Part shown: positions 26,181-35,365 of the stretch, piece after piece
How positions within the stretch are numbered: the stretch's first letter is position 1
Layout of the letters: the number at the start of each line of letters is the position of its first letter
From: Borrelia anserina Es
GTDB lineage: Bacteria > Spirochaetota > Spirochaetia > Borreliales > Borreliaceae
Assembly: GCF_001936255.1 (NCBI RefSeq)
Contig: NZ_CP013704.1
Coordinates: 744,001 to 808,000 of the forward strand
DNA length: 64,000 bases
Direction of reading: 5' to 3'
Position numbers and translations under genes: made by a program
Notes under the pieces: model-generated
The model's database searches: none
Seen by the model: the letters and a program-made list of their open reading frames with translations, nothing else
Told to the model about the DNA's origin: nothing

Positions 26181-27269
26181 ATGCTTAAAAATATTGTTTA
26201 TATTTCTCTTCCAGAAAATTTTACAAGTCAAATTAAAGATTTTATGTTTGATCCTAGGATACTTCTGCCCGTTGAGGTTGGTGATGTTCAGAATTTTTCT
26301 CAGGATGAACTTAGTTTTGAAGCTGTTATTTCTGCGATCCTTAAAATTTCGGCTTATGATCAAGGTAATATTAATTTCCCTTATTATAAGGAGCTTCTTT
26401 TGGCTTTAAATCCCAATATTGTCAATACGCTTATTCATGTTGGAATTACTAAAATTGATGAGGGGGATTATAATTTGGCACTTGAGATTTTTCTGGCATT
26501 AAAAGGTATTGATGGTGAGAATGAGGTTCTTCTTGTTAATTTGGCATTATTATATGAGAAGATGGCTGAAAATTTCTTAAGAGTTGAACAAGATATGGAT
26601 GCTCTGAATAGTAATCAAAATGCTTTAAAGATTTATGAGAGACTTTTAGAACTTGAAAATCCAAATGAAAATGTTTTTGTAAATGCTGGCTTTTTCTTTG
26701 TTAAGCAATACAAATTGGACAAGGCACAAGAGTTGCTTAAGCATTATTTGAAAATTTCTAATAATTTAAGATTAAAGAGTAAGGTAAATGAAGTTTTAAA
26801 TGCTATCGGAGTTCATAAAGGTTTGGCCTTAAATCTTGAGAGAGTATATAATCTAATAATTTTGTCAAAGGAAGATGAAGCTATTTCTGAACTTGTTGAA
26901 CTGTTAAAATATCATGGAGATTCTTGGAATGCTTGGTTTTTACTTGGATGGGGGTATAGAAGAAAGGGGTTTTATTCTGAGGCAAAAGATGCTTTTCTTA
27001 GAGTATTATCTTTTAAAGCTAAAAATGTCGATGCTATGAATGAGCTTGCAATCTGTTTTATGGGACTTTTTGAATTTAATGATAGTCTTAAATATTTACT
27101 TAGAGCTTTAAAACTTGAACCTGATAATATAAAAGTTATTTTAAATCTTGGGATTCTTTATCTAAAGATGGAACATAGAGAAGAGGCTAAGGGTTGTTTT
27201 AAAATAGTTCTTGAATATGATGCAATTAATCCTATTGCCCTTAAATATTTAGAACTGTTAGGTGGGTAA
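26181..27269 (+). CDS. TPR-repeat protein downstream of plzA
   Basis: The 362-residue protein has no signal peptide. The first 80 residues are non-repetitive. From about residue 80 it is a series of tetratricopeptide repeats, clearest in NAWFLLGWGYRRKGFYSEAK, NVDAMNELAICFMGLFEFND and NIKVILNLGILYLKMEHREE. It is probably a cytoplasmic protein-interaction scaffold. The ATG at 26181 is chosen because GAGGA at 26173-26177 sits just upstream. A frame opening at 26157 would lie inside plzA. Close spacing to plzA suggests cotranscription and possibly a c-di-GMP-related role, which is inference. Confidence 0.82.
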   Translation: MLKNIVYISLPENFTSQIKDFMFDPRILLPVEVGDVQNFSQDELSFEAVISAILKISAYDQGNINFPYYKELLLALNPNIVNTLIHVGITKIDEGDYNLALEIFLALKGIDGENEVLLVNLALLYEKMAENFLRVEQDMDALNSNQNALKIYERLLELENPNENVFVNAGFFFVKQYKLDKAQELLKHYLKISNNLRLKSKVNEVLNAIGVHKGLALNLERVYNLIILSKEDEAISELVELLKYHGDSWNAWFLLGWGYRRKGFYSEAKDAFLRVLSFKAKNVDAMNELAICFMGLFEFNDSLKYLLRALKLEPDNIKVILNLGILYLKMEHREEAKGCFKIVLEYDAINPIALKYLELLGG

Positions 27270-27291
27270 TTTTAATTCATATTGTATTGAT

Positions 27292-28293
27292 TTAACTAAT
27301 AAATTTATTCAGACTGGCTTTCTTAAGTCTATTATTAATTGAGTATCCAAGTTGGCTGTCATCTACAAGTTCAGCAATTATTTGGTTGTATTCTTTCTCA
27401 GATTCTACAAATACTTTATAAATGTTTTTTGCATATTCTTCTAATGTATTAAATACGCAAATATTATTCATATTCCAAAAACTATTAAACCAATATGAAT
27501 TAAGAGTATCTCGCATAATGAGCACTTTTGTGTCTTTTCTTAATGCATACTGTTTTATATTATCTGTTTTCTTAAATAGATAAACGGGTATGCGTGGTCT
27601 GTAATGTTCTAGTAAATTTCCAGGTGATTTGGATAGCATTTCCTTTCCTGTTGAATATTCAACTTTAAATTCTCCTTTAAGTTCTTTTTCTATCATTTCT
27701 TTTGTGATTAAACCTGGTCTTAGTATTGATATGTTTCCTTTAAGATCGAATCTTATAACGGTTGATTCTATGCCAATTTTTGACTCTCCATCTTTTTTGA
27801 TGATCCCCTTAACTAAACCATCGAGTTCACTAATTGCCATTTTAAAATTGGTAGAGCTGGGACGTCTTGATAAGTTTGCTGATGGAGCTGCTATTGGAAC
27901 TCCGCTCATCTTGATTAACTGTATGGCTACAGGTTCTGATGGTATTCTTACTGCTATGCTGTCAAGTCCTCCGCTTATGAAGTTAGATATTTTGCCTGCA
28001 TTCTTTAATATAAATGTTATTGGGCCTGGGGTGAATCTTTGCATTAAAATCAGCGCACTTTTTGGTATGTGCTCTACAAGCTCATTTATCTTTTCTATTG
28101 ATTCGACATGCACTATTAAAGGGTTTGTAATAGGACGTCTTTTTACTAGAAAGATCATTCGCACTGCATCATCATTGTATGCATTAGCACCAATTCCATA
28201 GACTGTTTCTGTAGGAAATACTACTAGCTCTCCTGTTCTTATAAATTTTGCTGCCTTACTTATTTCCGATTGTTCTATGATTTCTGTTTTCAT
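27292..28293 (-). CDS. tsaC: Threonylcarbamoyl-AMP synthase (Sua5/TsaC)
   Basis: This enzyme makes threonylcarbamoyl-adenylate, the first step of the t6A37 tRNA modification needed for ANN decoding. The 333-residue protein has the YrdC domain (GELVVFPTETVYGIGANA, KRRPITNPLIVHV, then APSANLSRRPSST). A C-terminal Sua5 domain is joined by the typical SPGNLLEHYRPRIPVYLF linker. The long Sua5 form rather than the short TsaC is therefore present. It stands alone on the minus strand, divergent from rlpA and convergent with the TPR gene. Confidence 0.93.
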   Translation of the reverse strand: MKTEIIEQSEISKAAKFIRTGELVVFPTETVYGIGANAYNDDAVRMIFLVKRRPITNPLIVHVESIEKINELVEHIPKSALILMQRFTPGPITFILKNAGKISNFISGGLDSIAVRIPSEPVAIQLIKMSGVPIAAPSANLSRRPSSTNFKMAISELDGLVKGIIKKDGESKIGIESTVIRFDLKGNISILRPGLITKEMIEKELKGEFKVEYSTGKEMLSKSPGNLLEHYRPRIPVYLFKKTDNIKQYALRKDTKVLIMRDTLNSYWFNSFWNMNNICVFNTLEEYAKNIYKVFVESEKEYNQIIAELVDDSQLGYSINNRLKKASLNKFIS

Positions 28294-28442
28294 TGATATT
28301 ATTTCCTATTGATTTTACTTACTTATTTATTAAAGCAAAAAAATTGCAAATAAACAATTTAAGTTAACTTAGATGATTGATTTTATGTTATGAGTCTTAA
28401 GCTTTATATTATAATATACAATGTAGTATAATAATTATTAAT

Positions 28443-29219
28443 ATGATAAGCTTTTTTGATATTATGGGTATTAGATTTAGGTTTTTATTTTTGTTTTTTG
28501 CTGTTGCTCAGTTGAACAGTGCTACTGTGGGACTTGCTTCATGGTATGGAGAAGCTTTTCATGGCAAGTCTACTGCTAATGGTGAAAAATTTGATATGAC
28601 AGCTCTTACGGCTGCTCATAAAGAACTTCCATTTAATACTATTGTAAAAGTTACTAATTTACTTAATAATAGGACAGTTGTTGTAAGAATTAATGATAGG
28701 GGGCCTTTTAGGAAAGATCGAATAATTGATTTGTCAAAATCTGCTGCTGAAAAGCTAGATTTTCTGGGTATAGGAGTTGCACCTGTAAAAATTGAAGTAT
28801 TGGAACAATTGAATGAAAAAAGCATTACAGCTCAAGAATCTAAGAAAACTTTTAAGGTAGTTGATCCTTCTAAGGATGATTCTGTTATTGCAGATTCAAA
28901 GTTAAATATAGGTTCTTCTTTAAATAAAGATCATTCTGAGGTTGCAGAAAAAATCCTAGATAATTCAACTAGAGAACCAGACTTTTACATACAAGTTGGT
29001 TCTTATAAGACTAAAGATTATGCTCAAAGGGCTTATAAAATACTTCAGAAAACTGGGCTTAATGTTTTAGTAAATTCTCATGGCCCTTTTTTTACAGTAT
29101 TCGTTCCTACTTATGCTGATGATGTTCATAGGAATGTTGAACTTATTAAATCTGCGGGATATAAGGATATTTTGGTAAGAAAGACTAAGATTCCAGGTGA
29201 TAATGTTTCTATAGATTAG
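28443..29219 (+). CDS. rlpA: RlpA-like protein with double-psi beta-barrel and SPOR domains
   Basis: This exported protein acts on or binds peptidoglycan. The DPBB domain begins at GLASWYGEAFHGKSTANGEK and ends around VVRINDRGPFRKDRIIDLS. A linker follows, and a SPOR domain at about 175-250 (FYIQVGSYKTKDYAQRAYK) binds glycans stripped of stem peptides. The signal peptide lies within residues 8-27, ending at about LNSA. There is no lipobox cysteine, so it is not a lipoprotein despite the gene name. The ATG at 28443 has no Shine-Dalgarno. ATG 28464 gives a more typical signal peptide and is an alternative start. The 3' end overlaps the convergent helicase gene by 11 bases. Confidence 0.9.
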   Translation: MISFFDIMGIRFRFLFLFFAVAQLNSATVGLASWYGEAFHGKSTANGEKFDMTALTAAHKELPFNTIVKVTNLLNNRTVVVRINDRGPFRKDRIIDLSKSAAEKLDFLGIGVAPVKIEVLEQLNEKSITAQESKKTFKVVDPSKDDSVIADSKLNIGSSLNKDHSEVAEKILDNSTREPDFYIQVGSYKTKDYAQRAYKILQKTGLNVLVNSHGPFFTVFVPTYADDVHRNVELIKSAGYKDILVRKTKIPGDNVSID

Positions 29220-31266
29220 TATTCTGATCTATATTTTTAAAGAATGTATTTATTGTTAGTTTGATATTTTCAAAAGTTGAGTAATAAGTCTTAATTTTAG
29301 GTAAGGAGTAGATAAATAGTTTGCCATAATTTTTTTCGAAGATTCTTTTATCAAAGCATACTATAATTCCATAGTCTTTTGAATCTCTAATTAATCTTCC
29401 AAATCCTTGTTTGAATTTCATTATTGCTTGTGGCAGTGTTTCTTGCGTAAAGAAATTTTTATCCGATTTTTTGGCTAATTCTTTTTTTGCTATTAAAATA
29501 GGATTTGAAGGAGTTTGAAATGGCAGTTTGGGAATTATTACCATTGTTAATTTATCTCCTTTAATGTCAATTCCTTCCCAAAAGTTTTTTATTCCTATAA
29601 GTACACTTTTTTTTGTTGATTCTTTAAAAGAGTTTATTAGTTCATTTTTTGGAAGTTCTCCTTGTATGAAGAGGTTTATATCATTTTCAAGTAAGAAATC
29701 TTTAATGTTTTTGCCTACATATTCTAAACTCTTAAATGAGGTTAGAAGAATTAAGGTCCCGCCTTTGTTTAACATTGCGAGTTCTTTAATATATTGTGTT
29801 GATTGGTTTAGAAATTTTTCTTCTTTAGTAGGATCTTCAATATTTGATATAACTGTGAGTATTGATTTTTCTTTATAAGGGAAGGAGTATGGCAATTTTT
29901 CAGTTGTGATGTTTTGGTCAGTTGAGTTTAGTCCAGTTTGATTTAAAAAGTATGAAAATGATTGATTTATCATGAGAGTAGCTGAGGTAAAAATTATTCT
30001 TTTTGCTCTTTTATACATAATTTTGTTTAGTTCAGGACCTAAATCAATCTCTGATGTTTTAAATATGGGTGTATTTTTTTTATTTTCTATCCAAGAACAA
30101 AGATTGTCATATTGGTTTTCAGAGATGAAATTTTTAATTAATGATTCTTTAGATTCTATATTTCGAATTAATCTGTCTATTTCAATTTTTGCTGTTTTGT
30201 TTTCCATATCTTTTGTTATTGACATTACAGTAGCTTTATAATTTTCTAAGTTATATATTATCTCTTTTAGGTGTGTTTTAATTTGTGTGTAAAAATCTGT
30301 TTTATGTATGTCATTAGTAACTCTATAGATTGATGGAAAATTTTTTTGTGTTTTTATTGCATATTCTATATTTTCGAAGCTTAGCATCGTTGCAATTTCG
30401 ACATTTGTTTTGTATTTACTATTTATGTTTTGTTTTTTTATTATTTTATCTATCTTTGTAAAAATTTGTTTTATCCCGATTCTTGAAAAATTTCTGCTAA
30501 ATAGAGTTCTTGCAGCTTCTTCTAAATAGTGTGCTTCATCAATTATCATATTTTTTATATTAGGTAAGATTAAATTAATCTCTTCATCATTTTTTTCAGA
30601 GTCATTTTTATAGTTTTCTTTTTCTTTTAATATTTCGTTTTTTATATAAAGATCAGTTAGGAGTAGATGATGATTAGTGATGATAATATCACATTCTAGT
30701 ATTTTTCTTCTTGCCTTTTTAAAAAAGCATTTATTTTCATCGGGGCATGTGAGACCTGAACATGTCTCAGGATTTGCCGATACTTCCTCCCATATTTGTT
30801 CATCTATGAAATTGAGTTCGTCTTTATCTCCTATTTTTGTATTTTGTGCCCAGTATATTAATTCTTCTAAGTTTTTTTTGTTGAATGTATGTTTTAGGAG
30901 GTTGTTTTCAAGTTCTTCAAGTCTACGAAGACAGAGATAGTTCCTCATGCCTTTAATGATTCCAAACTTCATTTTAAAAGGGATGATTTTTGCCAAAGAC
31001 TCGATGTCTTTTTTAATGAGTTGTTCTTGAAGATTAATAGATGCTGTTGAGATTATTACTTTTTCTTGTGTTTTTTGAATGAAATCAATAGCAGCAATTA
31101 GATAAGCAAGGCTTTTTCCAGTTCCTGTTGGTGCTTCAATGACTAAAAATTGTTCATTTTGAAAGGCTTTTCTTATTTTTTCTATCATTTTTAATTGTGT
31201 ATTTCTCTTTACAAAGCCTTTGATGTTTAATTCTGCTTTTGTTAGTATATATTCAATTAATTTCAA
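29209..31266 (-). CDS. dinG: DinG/XPD-type iron-sulfur DNA helicase
   Basis: The 685-residue superfamily 2 helicase unwinds DNA 5'-3' with ATP. Walker A APTGTGKS is at 45-52 and DEAH at 242-245. The cluster cysteines Cys112, Cys169, Cys174 and Cys180 have the same C-x4-C-x5-C spacing as E. coli DinG, so a 4Fe-4S cluster is expected. The C-terminal helicase half has SATLMINQ, the ENDINLFIQGE strand and GFGRLIRDSKDYGIIVCFD (motif VI). Likely roles are R-loop, D-loop or G-quadruplex handling. The neighbouring minus-strand genes are far away, so it is probably transcribed alone. Confidence 0.9.
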   Translation of the reverse strand: MKLIEYILTKAELNIKGFVKRNTQLKMIEKIRKAFQNEQFLVIEAPTGTGKSLAYLIAAIDFIQKTQEKVIISTASINLQEQLIKKDIESLAKIIPFKMKFGIIKGMRNYLCLRRLEELENNLLKHTFNKKNLEELIYWAQNTKIGDKDELNFIDEQIWEEVSANPETCSGLTCPDENKCFFKKARRKILECDIIITNHHLLLTDLYIKNEILKEKENYKNDSEKNDEEINLILPNIKNMIIDEAHYLEEAARTLFSRNFSRIGIKQIFTKIDKIIKKQNINSKYKTNVEIATMLSFENIEYAIKTQKNFPSIYRVTNDIHKTDFYTQIKTHLKEIIYNLENYKATVMSITKDMENKTAKIEIDRLIRNIESKESLIKNFISENQYDNLCSWIENKKNTPIFKTSEIDLGPELNKIMYKRAKRIIFTSATLMINQSFSYFLNQTGLNSTDQNITTEKLPYSFPYKEKSILTVISNIEDPTKEEKFLNQSTQYIKELAMLNKGGTLILLTSFKSLEYVGKNIKDFLLENDINLFIQGELPKNELINSFKESTKKSVLIGIKNFWEGIDIKGDKLTMVIIPKLPFQTPSNPILIAKKELAKKSDKNFFTQETLPQAIMKFKQGFGRLIRDSKDYGIIVCFDKRIFEKNYGKLFIYSLPKIKTYYSTFENIKLTINTFFKNIDQNTNL

Positions 31267-31703
31267 TTTTGTTAAGTATCCTTTTTAATTAATGTATTAT
31301 GTTTTTATTGAATTTATTTTAACCTTTTTTATGATGTAAACTTCTTTTTCTATATCTTCGTATTTTGTATTTATAATATAAAATAGTTATTAAAATAGTG
31401 ACTGTATTCATTTTAAGATATAGTTTAATGGCTATCTCAGATATTATTGATATTTTATTTAATTTTATATTTATTGCATTAAAAAAATTGTTCTATTTAT
31501 TATTGTTGTCTCTAGTTAAGGGGGGGGGTATAAGATTTATGTAGTTTTTTATTTCAATGTTAGTATTGTTATGAATGTTTGTATCTTGATTGATTTTTGA
31601 TATATCCTTAAAGTTGTGCACAGTTGATGGTGAAAATTTTTTATTTTTCTGCAAAGTACGTGTGTTTCTTTGTCATAATACTATCTTATTATATATTTAT
31701 TTT
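31267..31703 (+). other. 437-base low-GC gap with G9 tract upstream of the dus pseudogene
   Basis: This region lies between the helicase start (minus strand) and the broken dus gene (plus strand). It is very AT-rich apart from a run of nine Gs at 31520-31528. A short open frame from ATG 31428 to TAG 31544 passes through the G run (separate entry). No tRNA, hairpin terminator or strong promoter was found. It may be the remains of an old gene or a regulatory gap; I cannot tell which. Confidence 0.35.
31428..31544 (+). other. Possible 38-codon hydrophobic mini-ORF containing the G9 tract
   Basis: ATG 31428 opens a frame of 38 residues that is almost entirely hydrophobic (IIDILFNFIFIALKKLFYLL...), like a single membrane helix. 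The G9 run encodes GGG near its end. One fewer G gives an immediate TAA. One more G would extend the frame by more than 20 codons, again hydrophobic. There is no Shine-Dalgarno. It could be a gene fragment, a small membrane peptide or chance in AT-rich DNA. Confidence that it is expressed is low. Confidence 0.2.
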
Positions 31704-32695
31704 ATGAATTTTGTAAGTAATATGAGTCATTCAATTATGATTTTAGCTCCGATTGAAGATGTTACAAATATTGTTTTTAGAAATTTGACTTATTTGATAG
31801 TTTTATAGGGAGTGGAAAAGATGGTCCTGATATTTATTTTACGAAATTTATTTCTGTAAAAGGACTTTTAAATAAGTCAAATCAGTTAATGCAACATGTT
31901 TTGACAAAAAATGATGAGATTAGTAGGTCCTTGATTGCTCAGATTTGGGGCAATTACCCTGAAAAATTTTTTAAGGCAATAGAAATTTAAGTAATTTGGG
32001 ATTTTGGGGATATTGACCTGAATATGGGATGTCCTAAAAAAATAGTTAAAAAGGGAGTTTATTTTGCTTTAATTAATAATAAATCCTTAGTCCGTACAAT
32101 AATTATGGCAAGTAAAGAGGTATGTGTGAAATTTGGGTTGCCTCTTAGTATGAAAACGAGACATGGTTTTTTATGATGAAATTGAAGATTGGTTAGGATT
32201 TTACTTGAATTGGATGTGGATATTTTGACAGTGCATCCCAGGCTTGCTATTAACCAAGGTGAAGGTCCTGTGGATATTGTTGTATTTGATAAGCTTGTTA
32301 AGCTGAGGGATCAAATCAGTTTTGCTGTATTAATTATTGGCAATGGGGATATTTTAAGTTTAGAGCAAGCGCATCAAATTGTAAAAGAATATTCTATCGA
32401 TGGAGTAATGTTTGGTCGTGGTATTTTTAGAAATTTAAACTTATTTAAGCAAGGTTCACCCAACTTTTTGAGTAATGATTTGAATTTTAGATTAAATATA
32501 TTAAAATTGCACATAACAGATTTTCATTCTACTTGGAGTCTTACTAAAGATTTTAATAAACTTAAGAAGTACTTCAAAATTTATTTTAATGAAGATGAAA
32601 GATGTAGTGAGTATTTTCATAATATTATGAATTCAAATAATTATGATGAACTTTTTGAAAATTTGTGTCGAATGGATATTATAGGAGATTCTTGA
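31704..32695 (+). pseudogene. Decayed tRNA-dihydrouridine synthase (dus/nifR3 family)
   Basis: Pieces of a Dus protein are readable in order but in two or more frames. The N-terminal LAPIEDVTNIVFRNL is in frame from ATG 31704 and stops at 31806. A second frame from 31808 reads GPDIYFTKFISVKGLL and then meets a stop at 31988-31990. It resumes with DIDLNMGCPKKIVKKG, the active-site cysteine motif, and MKTRHGF. Three stops lie at 32174-32185, where a shifted frame reads YDEIEDWLGF. The original frame then recovers as LDVDILTVHPRLAINQ and IIGNGDI...DGVMFGRGIF to the stop at 32693. At least one stop and three frame changes make a functional enzyme very unlikely. Active Dus reduces uridines in tRNA D-loops. 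Confidence 0.88.
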
Positions 32696-32699
32696 AGTA

Positions 32700-35324
32700 A
32701 TGAGTGATGAACTTTCAAAAAATTATGATCCTAGGGTTTTTGAAGATAAAATTTATCAAAAATGGCTTAATAATGATGTTTTTATCCCTAATGAGGGTCT
32801 TGGATTAAGATTTAGTATGGTAGCACCTCCTCCAAATGTTACAGGCATTCTTCATATGGGCCATGCCCTTAATTTTACTTTGCAAGATATTTTTGTTCGT
32901 TATCAGAGAATGAGGGGAGCTAGTACTCTTTGGCTTTTTGGAACAGATCATGCTGGAATTGCAACCCAAGCTGTTTTTGAGAAACATCTTAAAAAACTTG
33001 GAAAAAGTAAGGATGATTTTAGTCGTGAAGAATTTGTTGAGGAAATTTTTAAATTAAAAGATAAGCATAGAGAGATAATTGTCAATCAAGTAGAGAGACT
33101 TGGTGCTTCTTATGATCATTCTAGGGAGAGATTTACTCTTGATGCTGGGCTTTGTCGGGCTGTTAATAAAGTTTTTATTGATTTATATAATAAGGGATTA
33201 ATTTATAAAGGAGAATATCTTGTAAATCTTGATCCTGGATCTGGGAGTGTTGTTAGTGATGAAGAGGTTGAATACAGAGAAGTTATTGGAAAGATTTATT
33301 TTATTAAATATTTATTAAATGATGGTAGTTTTATTGAGGTTGCAACCACTAGGCCTGAGACAATGTTTGGAGATGTAGCTGTTGCTGTTAATCCTAATGA
33401 TAATCGGTATAAGTCTCTGATTGGTAGAGATATTATAGTTCCTATTGCAAATAGAAAGGTTAAGATAATAGCAGATAGTCATGTCGATATGGAATTTGGT
33501 AGTGGTGCTTTAAAAATAACACCTGCCCATGATCCTAATGACTTTGAGATTGCAAAGAGACATAATCTTGCTATGATAAATATTTTAACTAAGAAAGCGA
33601 AACTTAATGAAAATGTTCCAATTGAGTATCAAGGCTTAAGTGTTAGTGTTGCTAGGAACAAGATAGAGAGAGATTTAAAAGATAAAGGATTTTTAATAGA
33701 TGTTAAGAGTCATAAACATCAGGTTGGGCATTGTCATAGATCTGGAGAGATCATTGAGCCTTATTTATCAACTCAGTGGTTTGTAAAAATGAAACCATTG
33801 GCTGATGCTGCTTTGAAGGCTTTAATGGATGGTGAGATTAGGTTTTATCCTAAGAAATGGGAAAATACATACAAACATTGGTTATTAAATATTAAGGATT
33901 GGTGTATATCTAGGCAATTGGTTTGGGGTCATAGCATTCCTGCTTGGTATGATATTAAGACAGGAGAAATTATTGTTAGTGAGTCTGATCCTTCATTAAA
34001 TGAGGAGTATAAGGATAGGAGCTTTGTTAGAGATCCGGATGTGCTTGATACTTGGTTTTCTTCTTGGTTATGGCCCTTTTCTTCTCTTGGTTGGCCAGAA
34101 CTTACTCTTGATTTTGAAAATTATTATCCTACGAATGCTTTGATTACTGCTTATGACATAATATTTTTCTGGGTAGCAAGAATGGTAATGGCAGGACTTG
34201 AGTTTACAGGACAGGTACCTTTTAAGGATATATATATAACACCCCTTTTAAGAGATAAAAAGGGTAGAAAAATGTCAAAATCTTTAGGTAATGGCATAGA
34301 TCCTCTTGAAATTATTGATCAGTATGGCAGTGATGCTTTGCGTTTTACTCTTGCATTTTTATCTGTGCAGGGTCAGGATTTGAATATCGATACTAAAGAT
34401 TTTATGTTTGGAGCTAGGTTTTTAAATAAAGTATTTAATGCCTCTAAATTTATTTTATCAAACTTAGAGGGTAGGGTAATATTAGATAACTTGGAGTTTG
34501 ATAGTATTGATAAATGGTTACTTACGAGCTTAAATTCAACTGTTGCCTTTTTAGATTGGGCTTTTAAAAATTATAAGTATAATGAAGCTGCGAAAGCAGT
34601 ATATGAATTCTTTTGGAATAATTTTTGTGATTGGTATATTGAAATCAGTAAAATTAATTTGGGTAGTAATGATATTGATCTTCAGAATATGACTATTTCT
34701 AAGCTGATTTTTTTCTTAAAAGAGTCTTTAATCATTATGCATCCCTTTATACCTTTTATTACTGAAGAGATTTATTCTAAGTTTATGCCTTTGAAAGATG
34801 TATTGGCTTTGGCAAAGTATCCTGAGTTTGTGAGTCAGAGGGATTTTAAGGAAGAGTTTCAGCAGTTTAATTTGTTTAAGGAATTTATTATATCAATTAG
34901 AACTCTTAGGAGTGAATTTAGTATAGTTCCTAATATTAAGATTAATGTTGCTTTGAGATTTGGTGATACTTTTGAGTACGAGAAGTATTTTAAAGATCAT
35001 GAACATATTGCAAAAAAACTTATTAACTTTGATTGTATTTTTTACAATGAACGTTATTCTGATATGATAGGCGTTCCTAGTGTTTGCTTTGAAAGTTTTG
35101 CTGATATTAAGAGCTTAATAGATACTAATAAGGAGCTTGCAAGGCTTAATAAACAACTAGAAAAATATGAGAGACTTAAACATTTAACTCTTTTAAAGCT
35201 TCAAAATCAAAACTTTTTGTCAAATGCTCCTGTTGAAATTATTGATCTTGAGAAATCAAAGTTAGAAGAATTTGATTCTTTCATTTTAAAAATTAACATT
35301 TATATTGATAATTTAAGGAGATAA
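32700..35324 (+). CDS. valS: Valyl-tRNA synthetase
   Basis: This class I synthetase charges tRNA-Val. In the 874-residue protein the signature PPPNVTGILHMGHALN gives the HIGH motif as HMGH, and RKMSKSLGN gives KMSKS. The CP1 editing domain includes TTRPETMFGDVAVAVNP and GSGALKITPAHDPNDFE. The C-terminal coiled-coil tRNA-contact arm is present (TNKELARLNKQLEKYERLKH). It follows the dus remnant by 4 bases. The nearest Shine-Dalgarno AGGAG at 32683-32687 is 12 bases away and lies inside the pseudogene, so the pseudogene 3' end may still serve valS expression. Confidence 0.97.
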   Translation: MSDELSKNYDPRVFEDKIYQKWLNNDVFIPNEGLGLRFSMVAPPPNVTGILHMGHALNFTLQDIFVRYQRMRGASTLWLFGTDHAGIATQAVFEKHLKKLGKSKDDFSREEFVEEIFKLKDKHREIIVNQVERLGASYDHSRERFTLDAGLCRAVNKVFIDLYNKGLIYKGEYLVNLDPGSGSVVSDEEVEYREVIGKIYFIKYLLNDGSFIEVATTRPETMFGDVAVAVNPNDNRYKSLIGRDIIVPIANRKVKIIADSHVDMEFGSGALKITPAHDPNDFEIAKRHNLAMINILTKKAKLNENVPIEYQGLSVSVARNKIERDLKDKGFLIDVKSHKHQVGHCHRSGEIIEPYLSTQWFVKMKPLADAALKALMDGEIRFYPKKWENTYKHWLLNIKDWCISRQLVWGHSIPAWYDIKTGEIIVSESDPSLNEEYKDRSFVRDPDVLDTWFSSWLWPFSSLGWPELTLDFENYYPTNALITAYDIIFFWVARMVMAGLEFTGQVPFKDIYITPLLRDKKGRKMSKSLGNGIDPLEIIDQYGSDALRFTLAFLSVQGQDLNIDTKDFMFGARFLNKVFNASKFILSNLEGRVILDNLEFDSIDKWLLTSLNSTVAFLDWAFKNYKYNEAAKAVYEFFWNNFCDWYIEISKINLGSNDIDLQNMTISKLIFFLKESLIIMHPFIPFITEEIYSKFMPLKDVLALAKYPEFVSQRDFKEEFQQFNLFKEFIISIRTLRSEFSIVPNIKINVALRFGDTFEYEKYFKDHEHIAKKLINFDCIFYNERYSDMIGVPSVCFESFADIKSLIDTNKELARLNKQLEKYERLKHLTLLKLQNQNFLSNAPVEIIDLEKSKLEEFDSFILKINIYIDNLRR

Positions 35325-35365
35325 TATTAATCTCTTTAAATTTGTTTTTGAGTAAGTTGATTTAT

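Noticed and set aside
27629-28201. 190-codon plus-strand frame
   Set aside because: It is antisense to tsaC/sua5; there is no Shine-Dalgarno or recognisable domain.
31590-31808. 72-codon plus-strand frame before the dus remnant
   Set aside because: Only its last third (from ATG 31704) matches Dus. The upstream part is noise and is treated under the pseudogene.
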